Source of the DNA: Bacteroidales bacterium UBA5197
GTDB taxonomy: Bacteria > Bacteroidota > Bacteroidia > Bacteroidales > Lentimicrobiaceae
DNA length: 64,000 nt
Assembly: GCA_002412885.1 (NCBI GenBank)
Contig: DHVX01000055.1
Coordinates: 62,001 to 126,000, forward strand
Reading direction: 5' to 3'
Part shown: positions 17,417 through 26,291 of the stretch, in pieces
Layout of the letters: every line of letters starts with the position of its first letter
How positions within the stretch are numbered: position 1 is the first letter of the stretch
Program-made: the position numbers and the translations under genes
The notes under the pieces: model-generated
Told to the model about the DNA's origin: nothing
The model's database searches: none
Seen by the model: the letters and a program-made list of their open reading frames with translations, nothing else

Positions 17417-18739
17417 TTACTTTTGACCACGATTAACCAATTCCGTCAATCTCGCAGCCATTTCCCCCGTTAGCTGTTTTCTAGAATATTTTTCAACTCC
17501 CTGGCTATCTACAGAATTATTTCCTGCGGCAAAACGCTGATACAACTCCCTGATGGCTGAACGAATTGCAGCTTCATCGTTAATGCCAGCCACAAAACCG
17601 GCATTGGTTTCAGCAATTACCTGTGCCGCATCGCCATCGGCAGGACCGATACACAAAACAGGTCTAAGTGCAGCCATGTATTCAAAGAATTTTCCGGGTA
17701 AAATTACTTTGGCATTGGGTGTATCATTGATAAGCAACAGTAAAACCTGTGATTGCTGCTGAATGTTAACCACCTCATTGTGCGGAACATACGGAATGCG
17801 GTTCACAAAACGGGAAAGTCCGGCTTTTTCAATGCTATTTGTCACAGAGTAATCCACACTTCCTACAAGCTTTATCTCCAGATCGGAAGCAAAGCCCTCA
17901 TTCGCACTGACTTCATCTCCCAAAGCCTTCCATAAAGCCTCAGGATTACGGGTTTTGACCATAGTTCCGATGTGTGCAATGGAAAATTTGGTATCAAGCG
18001 AAACATTCACACCTGCAACATCTTCTGAATCATATCCATTGGTAATTACCGAATAATCCCGATCATGAATTTTAATGAAATCAGTTTTCATAGACCGGCT
18101 GATGACCACGACTTCATCGGCTTCTTTTAATACGCTCAATTCCTGACGGTGATGTTTGCGATCGGCCCAGGCTGTAAGCATCAGTTCGTGATAGAAATCG
18201 ATATTTGTCCATGGATCTCTGAAATCAGCAAGCCACAGAAGCCCGGTTTTCCGTTTAACGCCAAGTGCAATCATATGCATAGAATGCGGCGGACCTGTTG
18301 AAACAATGGCATCAACAGGATGCGTTTTTAAATAATTGGTCAGAAACTTAACCGAAGGCTGAATCCAGAATTTACGTGCATCGGGAATAAAGAAATTACC
18401 TCTCAACCAGATTGAAACACGCTCGGCCATTCCCGGTCTTTTCTTCTCCGAAAGGAAACCAGCATTGATTCTTTCATTCTTTCCTGCGCCAATCAGTTTT
18501 TTATAAAAACGATATGGTTCCCAGATCGGCGACCGGACAATCTCAATGTTTTCGGGAATATCTTTTACCAGACTTTCGTCGATAGCCGGAAATTCAGGAT
18601 TTTCAGGAGTGTAGATCACCGGTTCCCAGCCAGACTCACGCAGATATTTCACAAACTTAAGCCACCGCTGCACCCCTGCACCTCCGCTTGGAGGCCAGTA
18701 ATAGGTGATAATCAGAACTTTGCGCAAAGGCTTGTCCAT
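17417..18739 (-). CDS. Family 4 glycosyltransferase (GT-B)
   Basis: A 440-residue cytosolic glycosyltransferase. The N-terminal acceptor domain starts with 'VLIITYYWPPSGGAGVQRWLKFVKYLRESGW', a GT4-type glycine-rich loop. The donor domain (about 225-400) includes 'FSIAHIGTMVKTRNPEALWKAL', 'NRIPYVPHNEVV' and 'FFEYMAALRPVLCIGP', corresponding to the E-x7-E donor motif region. Donor and acceptor are unknown. It lies 4 nt downstream of the YfhO-family gene, so they are probably cotranscribed and may act on the same glycan. Confidence 0.85.
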   Translation of the reverse strand: MDKPLRKVLIITYYWPPSGGAGVQRWLKFVKYLRESGWEPVIYTPENPEFPAIDESLVKDIPENIEIVRSPIWEPYRFYKKLIGAGKNERINAGFLSEKKRPGMAERVSIWLRGNFFIPDARKFWIQPSVKFLTNYLKTHPVDAIVSTGPPHSMHMIALGVKRKTGLLWLADFRDPWTNIDFYHELMLTAWADRKHHRQELSVLKEADEVVVISRSMKTDFIKIHDRDYSVITNGYDSEDVAGVNVSLDTKFSIAHIGTMVKTRNPEALWKALGDEVSANEGFASDLEIKLVGSVDYSVTNSIEKAGLSRFVNRIPYVPHNEVVNIQQQSQVLLLLINDTPNAKVILPGKFFEYMAALRPVLCIGPADGDAAQVIAETNAGFVAGINDEAAIRSAIRELYQRFAAGNNSVDSQGVEKYSRKQLTGEMAARLTELVNRGQK

Positions 18740-18743
18740 TACT

Positions 18744-21203
18744 CTATTTTGCAGGAGCTTTATCAGTTTTAAGCTTTTTCCTCAGCTCGGTGGCAGCATA
18801 ACCCACAAGCATAAGTATCAGCAGCAAAGAGCCGGCAAACGACACCTTCTCACCTACCGCGTAAACTTTAGGTTCAAAACGGAATTCTATTTCGTGGTTT
18901 CCTGCCGGAACAACCATTGCCCGAAGCACATAATTCACCCTGAAATGATCCACTTTTTTACCATCCAGATAAGCATTCCATCCCTTGTCGTAATAGATTT
19001 CCGAGAAAACGGTGAGCTGATCATTTGCTGAACTATAAGAATACTTTAGCTTATTGGGCTGATATTCAGTCAACTCAATACGGGCATTGCTATCCGCAGC
19101 ATGCGTAAATCCTTCGAGATTGGCTGAAAAACGCTGATCAACAATGGCAGTTTTTTCGGGGAAGAAGGCAGTAAGTGCAGCAATTTCTTCATCGGCATTG
19201 GCAACTATTTCGTGCTCTTCAACAAACCAGGCATGACCAAGCGCTCCCATATTAATCTGTACAACCGGCTGCCGGTCTTGTCCCATTCCAATATAATACT
19301 TTGTATTCAGCATATTCAGCACCTGATCATTTCTTTTAGAAAGATGATTCTCAATCAGTTCCTGATATCTGCGCAGCTTGGCACCGTGATATCCTCCAAT
19401 GCTTTTGTGGAAATATGAAGTACTTGCTTCCTGAAAAGTGCTCACACTCATATTAAATACCCTGAAATTCGGATCATTATCCTTCATAATCAGCTTGTTG
19501 GCTTCAGTAGGCTGATATGGATTGTTTACCAACGACTTGCTGACAAAATTGTCATTGTTCAGGTATCTGTGTGCAATGGGTATCATATCGGCAGCAATCA
19601 GCACAATAATACCGGCGGTAACAATCAATCTGTTGACTCTCCTGCGTGAATACAACCAGAGAAGTGCCGCGGCAATGGCAATGAATAAAACACTCCGGAT
19701 GGCATCTGCTTTAAAGATTGAAATGCGCGCCAACTCAAGGTTATAGATCAATGCATCAAACTGGGTGAGCTGCTCAGCCGGGGTGGACATTCGTTGCTCG
19801 GCAATGGCTGATTGCTCCAGACCGCTCAGGAAACTAAAGAATACCTGAGGCATTATGTAAAATATCAGCGCCAGACCACCTGTTAAACCAAGCGAAATAT
19901 AGAAGAACTTTTGTTTGTCGCGAAGAATCTGAGGCTTCTCAATAATTTCTTTTAAGGCAAGAATGCCAAGTAACGGAATAGCAAGGTCGGCAATCACAAG
20001 AATCATAGATACCGCTCTGAACTTATTGTATCCCGGCAAATAATGCAGAAAGAAATCGGTAAGTGGCATAAAATTTCTGCCCCAGGAGAGCAAAATACTT
20101 AACAGAGTAACTGTCAGAATCCACCACTTTAAATTCCCTTTGAGGATAAACAATCCCAGAACAAACATAAAAACCATGATTGCGCCTGTATAAACAGGGC
20201 CTGAGGTAAAAGGCTGATCGCCCCAGTATTGATTCTGACCGGCCAGAGATTGCGCATAAACGGCATCTACCTTCTCCATTGCCTTTTCGTTGTTTCCAAG
20301 ACTTCCAGAAGCTCCGCCTTTGGTATTTGGTATCAGGAGTGAGAATGTTTCACCAACTCCGTAACTCCACTGTGTGGCGTAGTCCTTGTCCAGTCCGCTG
20401 GTTCTGTTCTCAGGATTGGTGGTCAGCTCACTTTTGCCCCTGATGGTTTCTTTACCGTATTCCCAGGTTGCCCAGATGTTGGTGATGTTTGTTGACAAAG
20501 CAAAAAGTGCAGCAACGACCAATAATCCGGTTGCTTTGGCAAATGCCGGCAGCGTTTTGGTTTTTATTGCTGTAATAAGTTCAAAAATACCCAGCGCAAC
20601 GACCATCATTGCCAGATAATAGGTTATCTGAAGATGGTTTGCCCGAAGTTCAAGAGCCAGAAACAGCGCGGTAAGCAATCCACCGGCAATATACTTTCCT
20701 CTGAAAGTAAGCAAAATACCCGCCAGAACCGGCGCCATATATCCGATGGCGTGTGCTTTGCTGTTGTGGCCCGCTTCAAGAATTATAAAGAAATAGGATG
20801 AGAATGTAAACGCCAGTGCGCCGGCCATTGCCAGCCACGGGTCAACCTTTAACACCATCAGCAGAATAAAAAAGCCAATAAAGTAAATGAATACAAGGTT
20901 TGCAGGATGAGGCAATCCAAACTTGAAAATATCATCGATAAACCTGATCAGGTTGCCTTTGTATTGAACAGAAATCTGATAAGCAGGCATACCTCCAAAC
21001 ATAGAGTTGGTCCACAAAGCTTCTTCACCGGTTTTTGCGCGGAAGTCCGTTATCTCTTTCGACATACCTTTCCACTGTGTAATATCGCTCTGTTTCAGGC
21101 GTTTGCCTTCAAGCAACGGGCTGAAGTAGGCAAGTATAACCACCAGAATAATCAGCACCACAACAAGGTGCGGCACGAATTGCTTTAATCGGAGTTCTTT
21201 CAT
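18744..21203 (-). CDS. YfhO-family membrane protein (GT-C-like)
   Basis: An 819-residue polytopic membrane protein. The N-terminal two thirds has about 12-14 transmembrane segments, beginning at 'LVVVLIILVVILAYFSPLL'. The conserved QSDITQWKGM and 'TNSMFGGMPAYQIS' loops follow the first membrane segment. An extracytoplasmic domain of about 230 residues follows, with 'YLDGKKVDHFRVNYVLRAMVVPAGNHEIEFRFEP', and then a final membrane segment. YfhO proteins of Bacillota glycosylate lipoteichoic acid; in Bacteroidota the role is unknown but probably also sugar transfer from a lipid-linked donor. The DUF4834 gene is 24 nt upstream and the GT4 gene 4 nt downstream. Confidence 0.85.
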   Translation of the reverse strand: MKELRLKQFVPHLVVVLIILVVILAYFSPLLEGKRLKQSDITQWKGMSKEITDFRAKTGEEALWTNSMFGGMPAYQISVQYKGNLIRFIDDIFKFGLPHPANLVFIYFIGFFILLMVLKVDPWLAMAGALAFTFSSYFFIILEAGHNSKAHAIGYMAPVLAGILLTFRGKYIAGGLLTALFLALELRANHLQITYYLAMMVVALGIFELITAIKTKTLPAFAKATGLLVVAALFALSTNITNIWATWEYGKETIRGKSELTTNPENRTSGLDKDYATQWSYGVGETFSLLIPNTKGGASGSLGNNEKAMEKVDAVYAQSLAGQNQYWGDQPFTSGPVYTGAIMVFMFVLGLFILKGNLKWWILTVTLLSILLSWGRNFMPLTDFFLHYLPGYNKFRAVSMILVIADLAIPLLGILALKEIIEKPQILRDKQKFFYISLGLTGGLALIFYIMPQVFFSFLSGLEQSAIAEQRMSTPAEQLTQFDALIYNLELARISIFKADAIRSVLFIAIAAALLWLYSRRRVNRLIVTAGIIVLIAADMIPIAHRYLNNDNFVSKSLVNNPYQPTEANKLIMKDNDPNFRVFNMSVSTFQEASTSYFHKSIGGYHGAKLRRYQELIENHLSKRNDQVLNMLNTKYYIGMGQDRQPVVQINMGALGHAWFVEEHEIVANADEEIAALTAFFPEKTAIVDQRFSANLEGFTHAADSNARIELTEYQPNKLKYSYSSANDQLTVFSEIYYDKGWNAYLDGKKVDHFRVNYVLRAMVVPAGNHEIEFRFEPKVYAVGEKVSFAGSLLLILMLVGYAATELRKKLKTDKAPAK

Positions 21204-21227
21204 GTTAGTTCTGAAAAGGTAACTGAT

Positions 21228-21485
21228 TTATTTAACATCTTCGTAATCAACGTAATCACCCAGATCATCCGGAATTTTCCCGTCTTTATCGTGGCTTACT
21301 TTCTTAATGGTGACCTCTCCCTCTTTCTTAGGGACATCAGGACGTATGTGTGGATTTTGTTCGTAAAACTTCGTCTGGAAACGTTTAAGGGAATACTTAA
21401 CGAACCAGGGAAGTACAAATCTGGCTAATACCTTGAATATCAGGTAAAATGAAATTGCAATCAACAGAAACCTTATCAGTCCCAT
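21228..21485 (-). CDS. DUF4834 small membrane protein
   Basis: An 85-residue protein with one N-terminal membrane segment (about 4-30) and a charged cytoplasmic tail ending DDLGDYVDYEDVK, characteristic of the Bacteroidota DUF4834 family. The function is not known. It is the first gene of the DUF4834-YfhO-GT4 unit. Confidence 0.75.
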   Translation of the reverse strand: MGLIRFLLIAISFYLIFKVLARFVLPWFVKYSLKRFQTKFYEQNPHIRPDVPKKEGEVTIKKVSHDKDGKIPDDLGDYVDYEDVK

Positions 21486-21890
21486 AGTAGTTTCGGGGAG
21501 TTTTAATGTTTAGAATTGCGAAATTAATTCTTTTTGAGTTATTTCCTGCAAAAGTTAAGGAAGATTAAGATTCACGCGAAGACGCGAAGTGAAAAGATAA
21601 AAATAACTTCCTTTTGTTATCCCCCTCTTCTCCCCCTTTCGGCCTTCGACCAAGCTCAGGCACCAGGGGGACGATTACTTTCGTGTTATTTTGACACATC
21701 TGTTTTTGAAAAAAGCTCTGTCAGCAAGCCCTCTCCTTAGTTGGAAGAGGAGATAGAAGGCGTGCTAAAAGAGTGGAAAAGTTATTTCGATCCGGATAGC
21801 TATCTGGATTTTATAAAGACGCATTTATAACCAGGTAATACTTCCCTGACAGAAATATGAACTGATCACTGCCAGCATTTATGAAACAAC
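21486..21890. other. Gene-free stretch
   Basis: No credible gene. The stretch 21642-21665 contains a GCCTTCGACCAAGCTCAGG motif that recurs inverted at 31701-31722. It is flanked here by C-rich and G-rich runs that could pair. This is probably degenerate repeat sequence. Confidence 0.5.
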
Positions 21891-21921
21891 AAAAGGAGGC
21901 AATATAAAATCACCTCCTTTT
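21891..21921 (-). terminator. rpmH terminator
   Basis: The 9-bp inverted repeat AAAAGGAGG and CCTCCTTTT has a 13-nt loop and lies 40 nt past the rpmH stop. On the minus strand it ends in TTTT. Confidence 0.6.
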
Positions 21922-21960
21922 GAAATATCATCGATAGCCTGTAAAAGGCTAATTGTCAAT

Positions 21961-22119
21961 TTATTTGTGCTTTGCTTCGTCAGAAACGGTCAGTTTTTTT
22001 CTGCCTTTAGCCCTGCGTGCAGCAAGAACTCTGCGTCCGTTGGCGGATGACATTCTTTCTTTGAAGCCGTGTTTATTTCTTCTTTTCCTCTGTGACGGCT
22101 GAAACGTTCTCTTACTCAT
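21961..22119 (-). CDS. rpmH: 50S ribosomal protein L34
   Basis: A 52-residue, very basic ribosomal protein: [19 protein letters not shown] at the start, [18 protein letters not shown] in the middle, and a short acidic-basic extension, [12 protein letters not shown], as in other Bacteroidota. The ATG at 22119 fits the family. The longer frame to 22191 would include the promoter. Confidence 0.97.
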   Translation of the reverse strand: MSKRTFQPSQRKRRNKHGFKERMSSANGRRVLAARRAKGRKKLTVSDEAKHK

Positions 22120-22139
22120 AGTCGTATTTTTTAGGACTG

Positions 22140-22170
22140 CAAAGATATTAACTTTTTTGAAGCCGACAAA
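22140..22170 (-). promoter_or_regulatory. rpmH promoter
   Basis: On the minus strand TTTG (22170-22167), 19 nt and TATCTTTG (22147-22140) form a full match to the Bacteroidota sigma-A consensus. It lies 20 nt before the rpmH ATG and supports that start. Confidence 0.8.
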
Positions 22171-22219
22171 TAATTCATCCGCTTTTTTCAAGAAAATATC
22201 TGTGATTTATTAAAAAGCT

Positions 22220-22253
22220 AACAGTCAGGAAATTAGAACATCTCCTGACTGTT
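22220..22253 (-). terminator. pepD terminator
   Basis: The 11-bp inverted repeat AACAGTCAGGA and TCCTGACTGTT has a 12-nt loop, lies just past the pepD stop, and is followed on the minus strand by a T-rich stretch. Confidence 0.65.
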
Positions 22254-22267
22254 AACCAGAATAGAAT

Positions 22268-23728
22268 TTACTTAACCGGTGCGTTTTTCAGGGTTTCGGT
22301 AAGGTAAATGAAGAATTTTTCAACAGACGCAATGTTCACTTTTTCGTCCGGTGAATGGGGATAACGAATGGTTGGACCAAAAGAAATCATATCCCAGTTT
22401 GGATATACCGCTCCCAGAAGTCCGCATTCCAATCCGGCATGTATGGCTTTAATTTCGGGCACTTTACCGAACCTGTTGTTGTAAACACCCTGCATTGCTT
22501 TAAGAATTGCAGAATCAGGATTGGGTTTCCAGCCCGGATATTCGCCATTAAATTCAACTTTGGCACCTGCCAGTTCAAATATACTTCCCATCATATGGGT
22601 AAGATCTTCTTTGGCTGAATTTACTGAGCTACGAAGCAGGCAAATTACTTTTACCACACCATTTTCTGACTTTACAATTGAAAGGTTTGTTGAAGTTTCT
22701 ACCAATCCTTCCATTGCATCGCTCATGCGGATAACGCCGTTGGGACATCCGTAAACTGCACGCAACATGCGGTTCTGTGTATCAACATCCATCAATCCTT
22801 CAGGCATTGCAACGGTTTCAAATGCGATGGTGAGACCAGGCTCTGTTACCGAAAGTTCAGCTTTTATCTCAGCAGTAAAGCTGGCAAAGCATTTTGCATA
22901 TTTTTCTGCTTCAGCTGCAGGAATGGTAACAATTGCATGTCCTTCGCGGGGGATTGCATTGCGCATATTTCCGGCTTCAAGCGATGAAAGTCTGAGACCA
23001 TGTTTATGGATACCATGCCACACAATACGGGCAACAATTTTGCATGAGTTGCCTCTTCCAAGGGGAATATCAAGTCCTGAATGTCCGCCTTTAAGACCGG
23101 TAACATTGATGCGGTAAGCAATGGTATTGGGTTCAACAGCAACCGTAGTATAAGGAAATTCGAAATTACCGTTTACTCCTCCGGCACAGCCGATATAAAG
23201 TTCGCCTTCGTCTTCTGAATCAAGGTTAAGAAGGATATCTCCCTTTAACACATCAGGTTGCAGGTTAAATGCGCCTGTCATTCCGCTCTCTTCGTCGATG
23301 GTAAACAAAGCCTCGATTAGTCCGTGCTCCAGCGTTTTATCTTCCAGCACAGCCATAATTGCAGCTACACCCATGCCATTGTCAGCGCCAAGTGTGGTAC
23401 CGTTGGCTTTCACCCATTCGCCGTCAATCAGGGGCTCGATGGGATCTTTCTCAAAATCGTGAACTTTGTCGCTGTTCTTCTGCGGAACCATATCAAGGTG
23501 CGATTGCAGAACGATTCCCTTGCGGTTTTCCATACCAGGAGTGGCAGGTTTCCTGATCATTACATTGCCAACTTCATCAACCCAGGTTTCAAGACCAATG
23601 GAAAGACCGAAGTTCTTCATAAATTCAATAATCTTCTCTTCCTTTTTTGAAGGACGGGGAACCTGTGTTAAACTGTAAAAATGTTTCCAAACCTGTGCAG
23701 GCTTAAGATTCAAAATAGGATTGCTCAT
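22268..23728 (-). CDS. pepD: Aminoacyl-histidine dipeptidase (M20)
   Basis: Cytosolic zinc dipeptidase of the M20C group (peptidase D, Xaa-His dipeptidase), 486 residues, normal length. Metal-site segments are visible: LQSHLDMVPQ (His and Asp), LGADNGMGVAA (bridging Asp) and TIDEESGMTGA (catalytic Glu pair). The lid-domain segment GLKGGHSGLDIPLGRGN and the C-terminal IHAGLECGLLG with SFGPTIRYPHSPDE are also present. It releases amino acids from dipeptides such as carnosine-like substrates. It stands alone, with terminators at its 3' side. Confidence 0.95.
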   Translation of the reverse strand: MSNPILNLKPAQVWKHFYSLTQVPRPSKKEEKIIEFMKNFGLSIGLETWVDEVGNVMIRKPATPGMENRKGIVLQSHLDMVPQKNSDKVHDFEKDPIEPLIDGEWVKANGTTLGADNGMGVAAIMAVLEDKTLEHGLIEALFTIDEESGMTGAFNLQPDVLKGDILLNLDSEDEGELYIGCAGGVNGNFEFPYTTVAVEPNTIAYRINVTGLKGGHSGLDIPLGRGNSCKIVARIVWHGIHKHGLRLSSLEAGNMRNAIPREGHAIVTIPAAEAEKYAKCFASFTAEIKAELSVTEPGLTIAFETVAMPEGLMDVDTQNRMLRAVYGCPNGVIRMSDAMEGLVETSTNLSIVKSENGVVKVICLLRSSVNSAKEDLTHMMGSIFELAGAKVEFNGEYPGWKPNPDSAILKAMQGVYNNRFGKVPEIKAIHAGLECGLLGAVYPNWDMISFGPTIRYPHSPDEKVNIASVEKFFIYLTETLKNAPVK

Positions 23729-23958
23729 GTTTTTATTTTTATTTGGTGATTAATCGGTGGTTAATGTCTTGTCCGGCTAAATTAATACTTTTAGCTGAAC
23801 CAGCTAACGGAGTGAGGGAGGAATTAGCATATTTTGGGGATTCTGCAGTTTAATAGCTGCAAATATGGACTTCAGTTCAAAAATTCTAACCAATTTTATT
23901 TGTTGTAATGGAAACTATTTGTTGTATAAAAAGCCTTCAGGTATGAAAGGCTTTTGTT

Positions 23959-24468
23959 TCACAGATATCTTTCAAAAAAAGGACTTGGTATTATTCGTCT
24001 CTTGTGAAAAATCTTTTGATTCTTTATTCTAAGCGGTATAGCAAATTCTCTTATAAGAAATGATGTTAATATTATTGGTTTTTCCCTTTCCTTTATCTGA
24101 ATAGAAACAAATGAATATGTTGAAGTTGAGAACCATCCATTATCATCTTTATAAATCGTTATTTTTTCTATGTCATCAAGATGAAAGACCTGCCTGTCAT
24201 GTTTTTCTACATAAACAAATAAATTATCCCCATAGTCAATATATAACGTTTTCTTATAATCATTAACAAAATATTCAATGTGTAAATAACACACAGGTAA
24301 AAAATACACAAGGTAAAAGAATATCCCAATCACAAGTGGAGTACCTTCTATATATCCAAAGTTATTATAAAAATAAACTCCACCAAAAATAATAGCAATG
24401 GTTAACGCTATAATAAAACTTAAAGAATAAAATTGATTTCTTAACGAAAGCCTATACCTAATCTTCAT
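23959..24468 (-). CDS. AT-rich two-TM protein, probable immunity protein of RHS module 3
   Basis: A 169-residue protein of no recognised family. Two hydrophobic segments near the N-terminus (about 15-32 and 38-60) are followed by a cytoplasmic strand-rich domain (about 70-150) that resembles a PH-like or YcxB-type fold. It is clearly richer in A+T than the housekeeping neighbours. Its ATG overlaps the stop of a broken RHS toxin stump in a TAATG, the arrangement of a toxin-immunity pair. By analogy with the two other modules upstream, it is probably an immunity protein left after most of its toxin was lost. This is inference from position. Confidence 0.55.
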   Translation of the reverse strand: MKIRYRLSLRNQFYSLSFIIALTIAIIFGGVYFYNNFGYIEGTPLVIGIFFYLVYFLPVCYLHIEYFVNDYKKTLYIDYGDNLFVYVEKHDRQVFHLDDIEKITIYKDDNGWFSTSTYSFVSIQIKEREKPIILTSFLIREFAIPLRIKNQKIFHKRRIIPSPFFERYL

Positions 24469-24725
24469 TATCTCATAATTTGCATTTGTTGACTAATTGC
24501 CCAGCTTTTGATTGCATTTTCAAAATCTACAACTTTACTGCTATGTAGCATAAAGCTGGTTTAATTGCATGGTCGGATCCACCATTATGCCACCTCCCCA
24601 AAACCACTGGTTCCATCCATAATTACCCGTCCTTCGTCAAAATTAATCCATGCGGGGGCGTTGTTGATGATGACAAAGTTAGAGATAAAATCGGTGCGGG
24701 AGGATAGATTCTTAATCCTTTCTAT
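24468..24725 (-). pseudogene. Deleted RHS core and toxin stump (module 3)
   Basis: On the minus strand 24715-24600 encodes the RHS core piece '[19 protein letters not shown]' and then DEGRVIMDGTS. It is followed directly by DNA matching the VLGRWH segment of the intact core in a shifted frame, and a stop. About 80 codons between the two pieces, relative to the tip at 27523-28680, are missing. A 27-residue open frame (24551-24468, MLHSSKVVDFE to QQMQIMR) then ends in a TAATG overlap with the downstream 169-residue gene and may be the last part of a toxin domain. The module is broken and non-functional as a toxin. Confidence 0.65.
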
Positions 24726-24735
24726 CACTAAAATA

Positions 24736-24780
24736 GTGGCCTACTCTGCTCCGGAAAGGTGGCATACTTTCACCGGAATA
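24736..24780. mobile_element. IS21-like terminus remnant
   Basis: Two adjacent direct repeats of 22-23 bp start with GTGGC, then (C/A)TACT, and end in CCGGAA (24736-24758 and 24759-24780). Multiple terminal repeats of this GTGG...CCGGAA form are typical of IS21-family ends in Bacteroidota, as I recall them. No istA or istB is present, so this would be a leftover end between RHS modules 2 and 3. Confidence 0.4.
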
Positions 24781-24874
24781 ATCATACTATTATTGAGACC
24801 TCTTAATAATTATAGAAATATCGATTATGATTGATTATGATTGATTAAAAAAAATGACTGCCTATCAAATTATA

Positions 24875-25297
24875 CTATTGTCGAATTGAGGCATTCTGTT
24901 TGATTAGAGGCACTTTGTAAATTTTATGTTTGCCAGAATATTTATATGTACAATAAATTGTATCAGAAAAAAGCTCAAATTGAATTTTGTCAAATCTTGG
25001 TGGAAAAATAATTTTACTATTAGTGCTAACTGTCCTGATCGTTGATAAAGTTTTCAGAGTGTCCATCTTAAAATCTAGATAAATGCTGTCTTTCAGCTGA
25101 TAGTGACCTGTAGCATAATGAATATTTATATCTTGAAAGGTTAGATAATGGAATAATGTGTCAGATAAAGCAATGTTAATCTCAGTATTCTTTTTTAATA
25201 ATCTATAACATCTGAATTCCTCTGATAGATTTACTGGAAACTGTGAATAGCTCAACCAGCTATTCAAAAATAAGAAAATGATCATAATTATTTTCAT
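24875..25297 (-). CDS. Exported hypothetical protein, probable immunity protein of RHS module 2
   Basis: A 140-residue protein of unknown family. It has a signal peptide, MKIIMIIFLFLNSWLSYSQ, and a strand-rich mature part. It starts 5 nt after the stop of the HExxH-type RHS tip, on the same strand. Position, small size, AT-rich composition and lack of conservation all fit an immunity protein. Export would mean it blocks its toxin in the periplasm. No motif gives a mechanism. Confidence 0.55.
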   Translation of the reverse strand: MKIIMIIFLFLNSWLSYSQFPVNLSEEFRCYRLLKKNTEINIALSDTLFHYLTFQDINIHYATGHYQLKDSIYLDFKMDTLKTLSTIRTVSTNSKIIFPPRFDKIQFELFSDTIYCTYKYSGKHKIYKVPLIKQNASIRQ

Positions 25298-25302
25298 GTC
25301 GA

Positions 25303-26229
25303 TTACTGCTTTTGGTTTCTTAATTCTTTTTCAGCCTTTTCACCGGCTGCTTTGGCTTCATGCTCTGCTGTTCTTTTAATGTAAGGCTTCGGGATGCCAG
25401 TATCGTTGCCATTTTCATCAACAATACTAAAGTCATAACCATCTTGAATAGCATGAGTACCTTCATGGACTTCAACATTATGTGTATCATAATCAATTTC
25501 TGACTCAATATCTTCCTTTTTAAACTCACCCATAATAACACCTACTTTTGTATTCTGTGATATCACATCATCATTAATTACAATATGTACCTCTGTTGGA
25601 TCATTTGCTTCCCATTTTCCAGTTACCTTATTGAATGTATTTGTCTTGAAATTTTCTGGCATCTCGCCCGTATTTATAACCATCCTGTACTCTTCACCTG
25701 ACATTATTTGTCCAGAAGCATCACCGAGAGCATAGTGTAAATTATTACCTTCAGTGATATAATGAAAATATACTTTAGCTTCAATACTTCGTAGTTGTCG
25801 CCAGAGGATTTTTCCAGTTTCTGTTCTTCTTACAGATGTCTTGTATCTTTTAGTATCAGCACTTTTTCTGTCACCAATTTTTCTTCCATCAATGTCGATA
25901 AATCGAATTGGATTATTGTAGGAGTAGTGGTAGATGCTCCATGATTTATACTTCTCCGCCAGCGGATCCACCCCATGCCACCTCCCCAACACCACATCAT
26001 ACATCCTTGCCCCATAATCCAACCAATCCAGCCCCAGCTCATCCTGGAACATTTTGCCGTTGTAGAGGTATTCGTTGGCGGGGTGTTTGGCTTCCTCCAT
26101 TGTTACTTGTGTGGAAAGGCCTTTGATGTTCATACCATACATCACCTCACCCTGCCCTCTCCTCAAGGAGAGGGTTCCGTAGCGGAGAGATTGTGGTTGT
26201 TTTTGTTGCATTTTGTTGTTAAAAAACAA
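25303..26229 (-). CDS. RHS-core tip with HExxH putative metallopeptidase toxin domain (orphan cassette)
   Basis: The open frame spans 308 codons, but the first ~30 are encoded by a repeat element. RHS homology starts at MNIKGL (residue 33) and runs through '[19 protein letters not shown]', '[21 protein letters not shown]' and '[13 protein letters not shown]', the end of the RHS hyper-conserved core. The variable C-terminal domain (about 117-308) contains H255-E-G-T-H259, a zincin HExxH motif. Downstream glutamates in [12 protein letters not shown] (E289, E291) could be the third ligand. It is therefore a probable secreted-toxin tip with metallopeptidase activity, inferred from the motif alone. 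The 5' part is missing, so it is not a full RHS protein. Confidence 0.65.
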   Translation of the reverse strand: MFFNNKMQQKQPQSLRYGTLSLRRGQGEVMYGMNIKGLSTQVTMEEAKHPANEYLYNGKMFQDELGLDWLDYGARMYDVVLGRWHGVDPLAEKYKSWSIYHYSYNNPIRFIDIDGRKIGDRKSADTKRYKTSVRRTETGKILWRQLRSIEAKVYFHYITEGNNLHYALGDASGQIMSGEEYRMVINTGEMPENFKTNTFNKVTGKWEANDPTEVHIVINDDVISQNTKVGVIMGEFKKEDIESEIDYDTHNVEVHEGTHAIQDGYDFSIVDENGNDTGIPKPYIKRTAEHEAKAAGEKAEKELRNQKQ

Positions 26230-26291
26230 ATGTATAAAATGTGTAGGATTTAGCTCCCTTCTCTTTTAGGAGAAGGGCGGGGGGATGAGGT
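26141..26291. repeat. Paired-hairpin repeat, copy 1 (~151 bp)
   Basis: The left end ATCACCTCACC and right end GGATGAGGT are inverted (CACCTCA/TGAGGTG). Inside, the left end holds the perfect hairpin CCCTCTCCT-ca-AGGAGAGGG, and the right end a matching CCCTTCTCTT/AGGAGAAGGG-type hairpin. It is about 88-90% identical to copy 2 at 26719-26870, in the same orientation. It supplies the last codons of the DUF559 gene and the first codons of the RHS tip frame. The structure is like a REPIN (two palindromes in inverted order) or a small MITE. Confidence 0.75.

Noticed and set aside
21534..21740. 68-codon plus-strand open frame
   Set aside because: Composition and repeats indicate non-coding sequence; no start signal or protein-like pattern.
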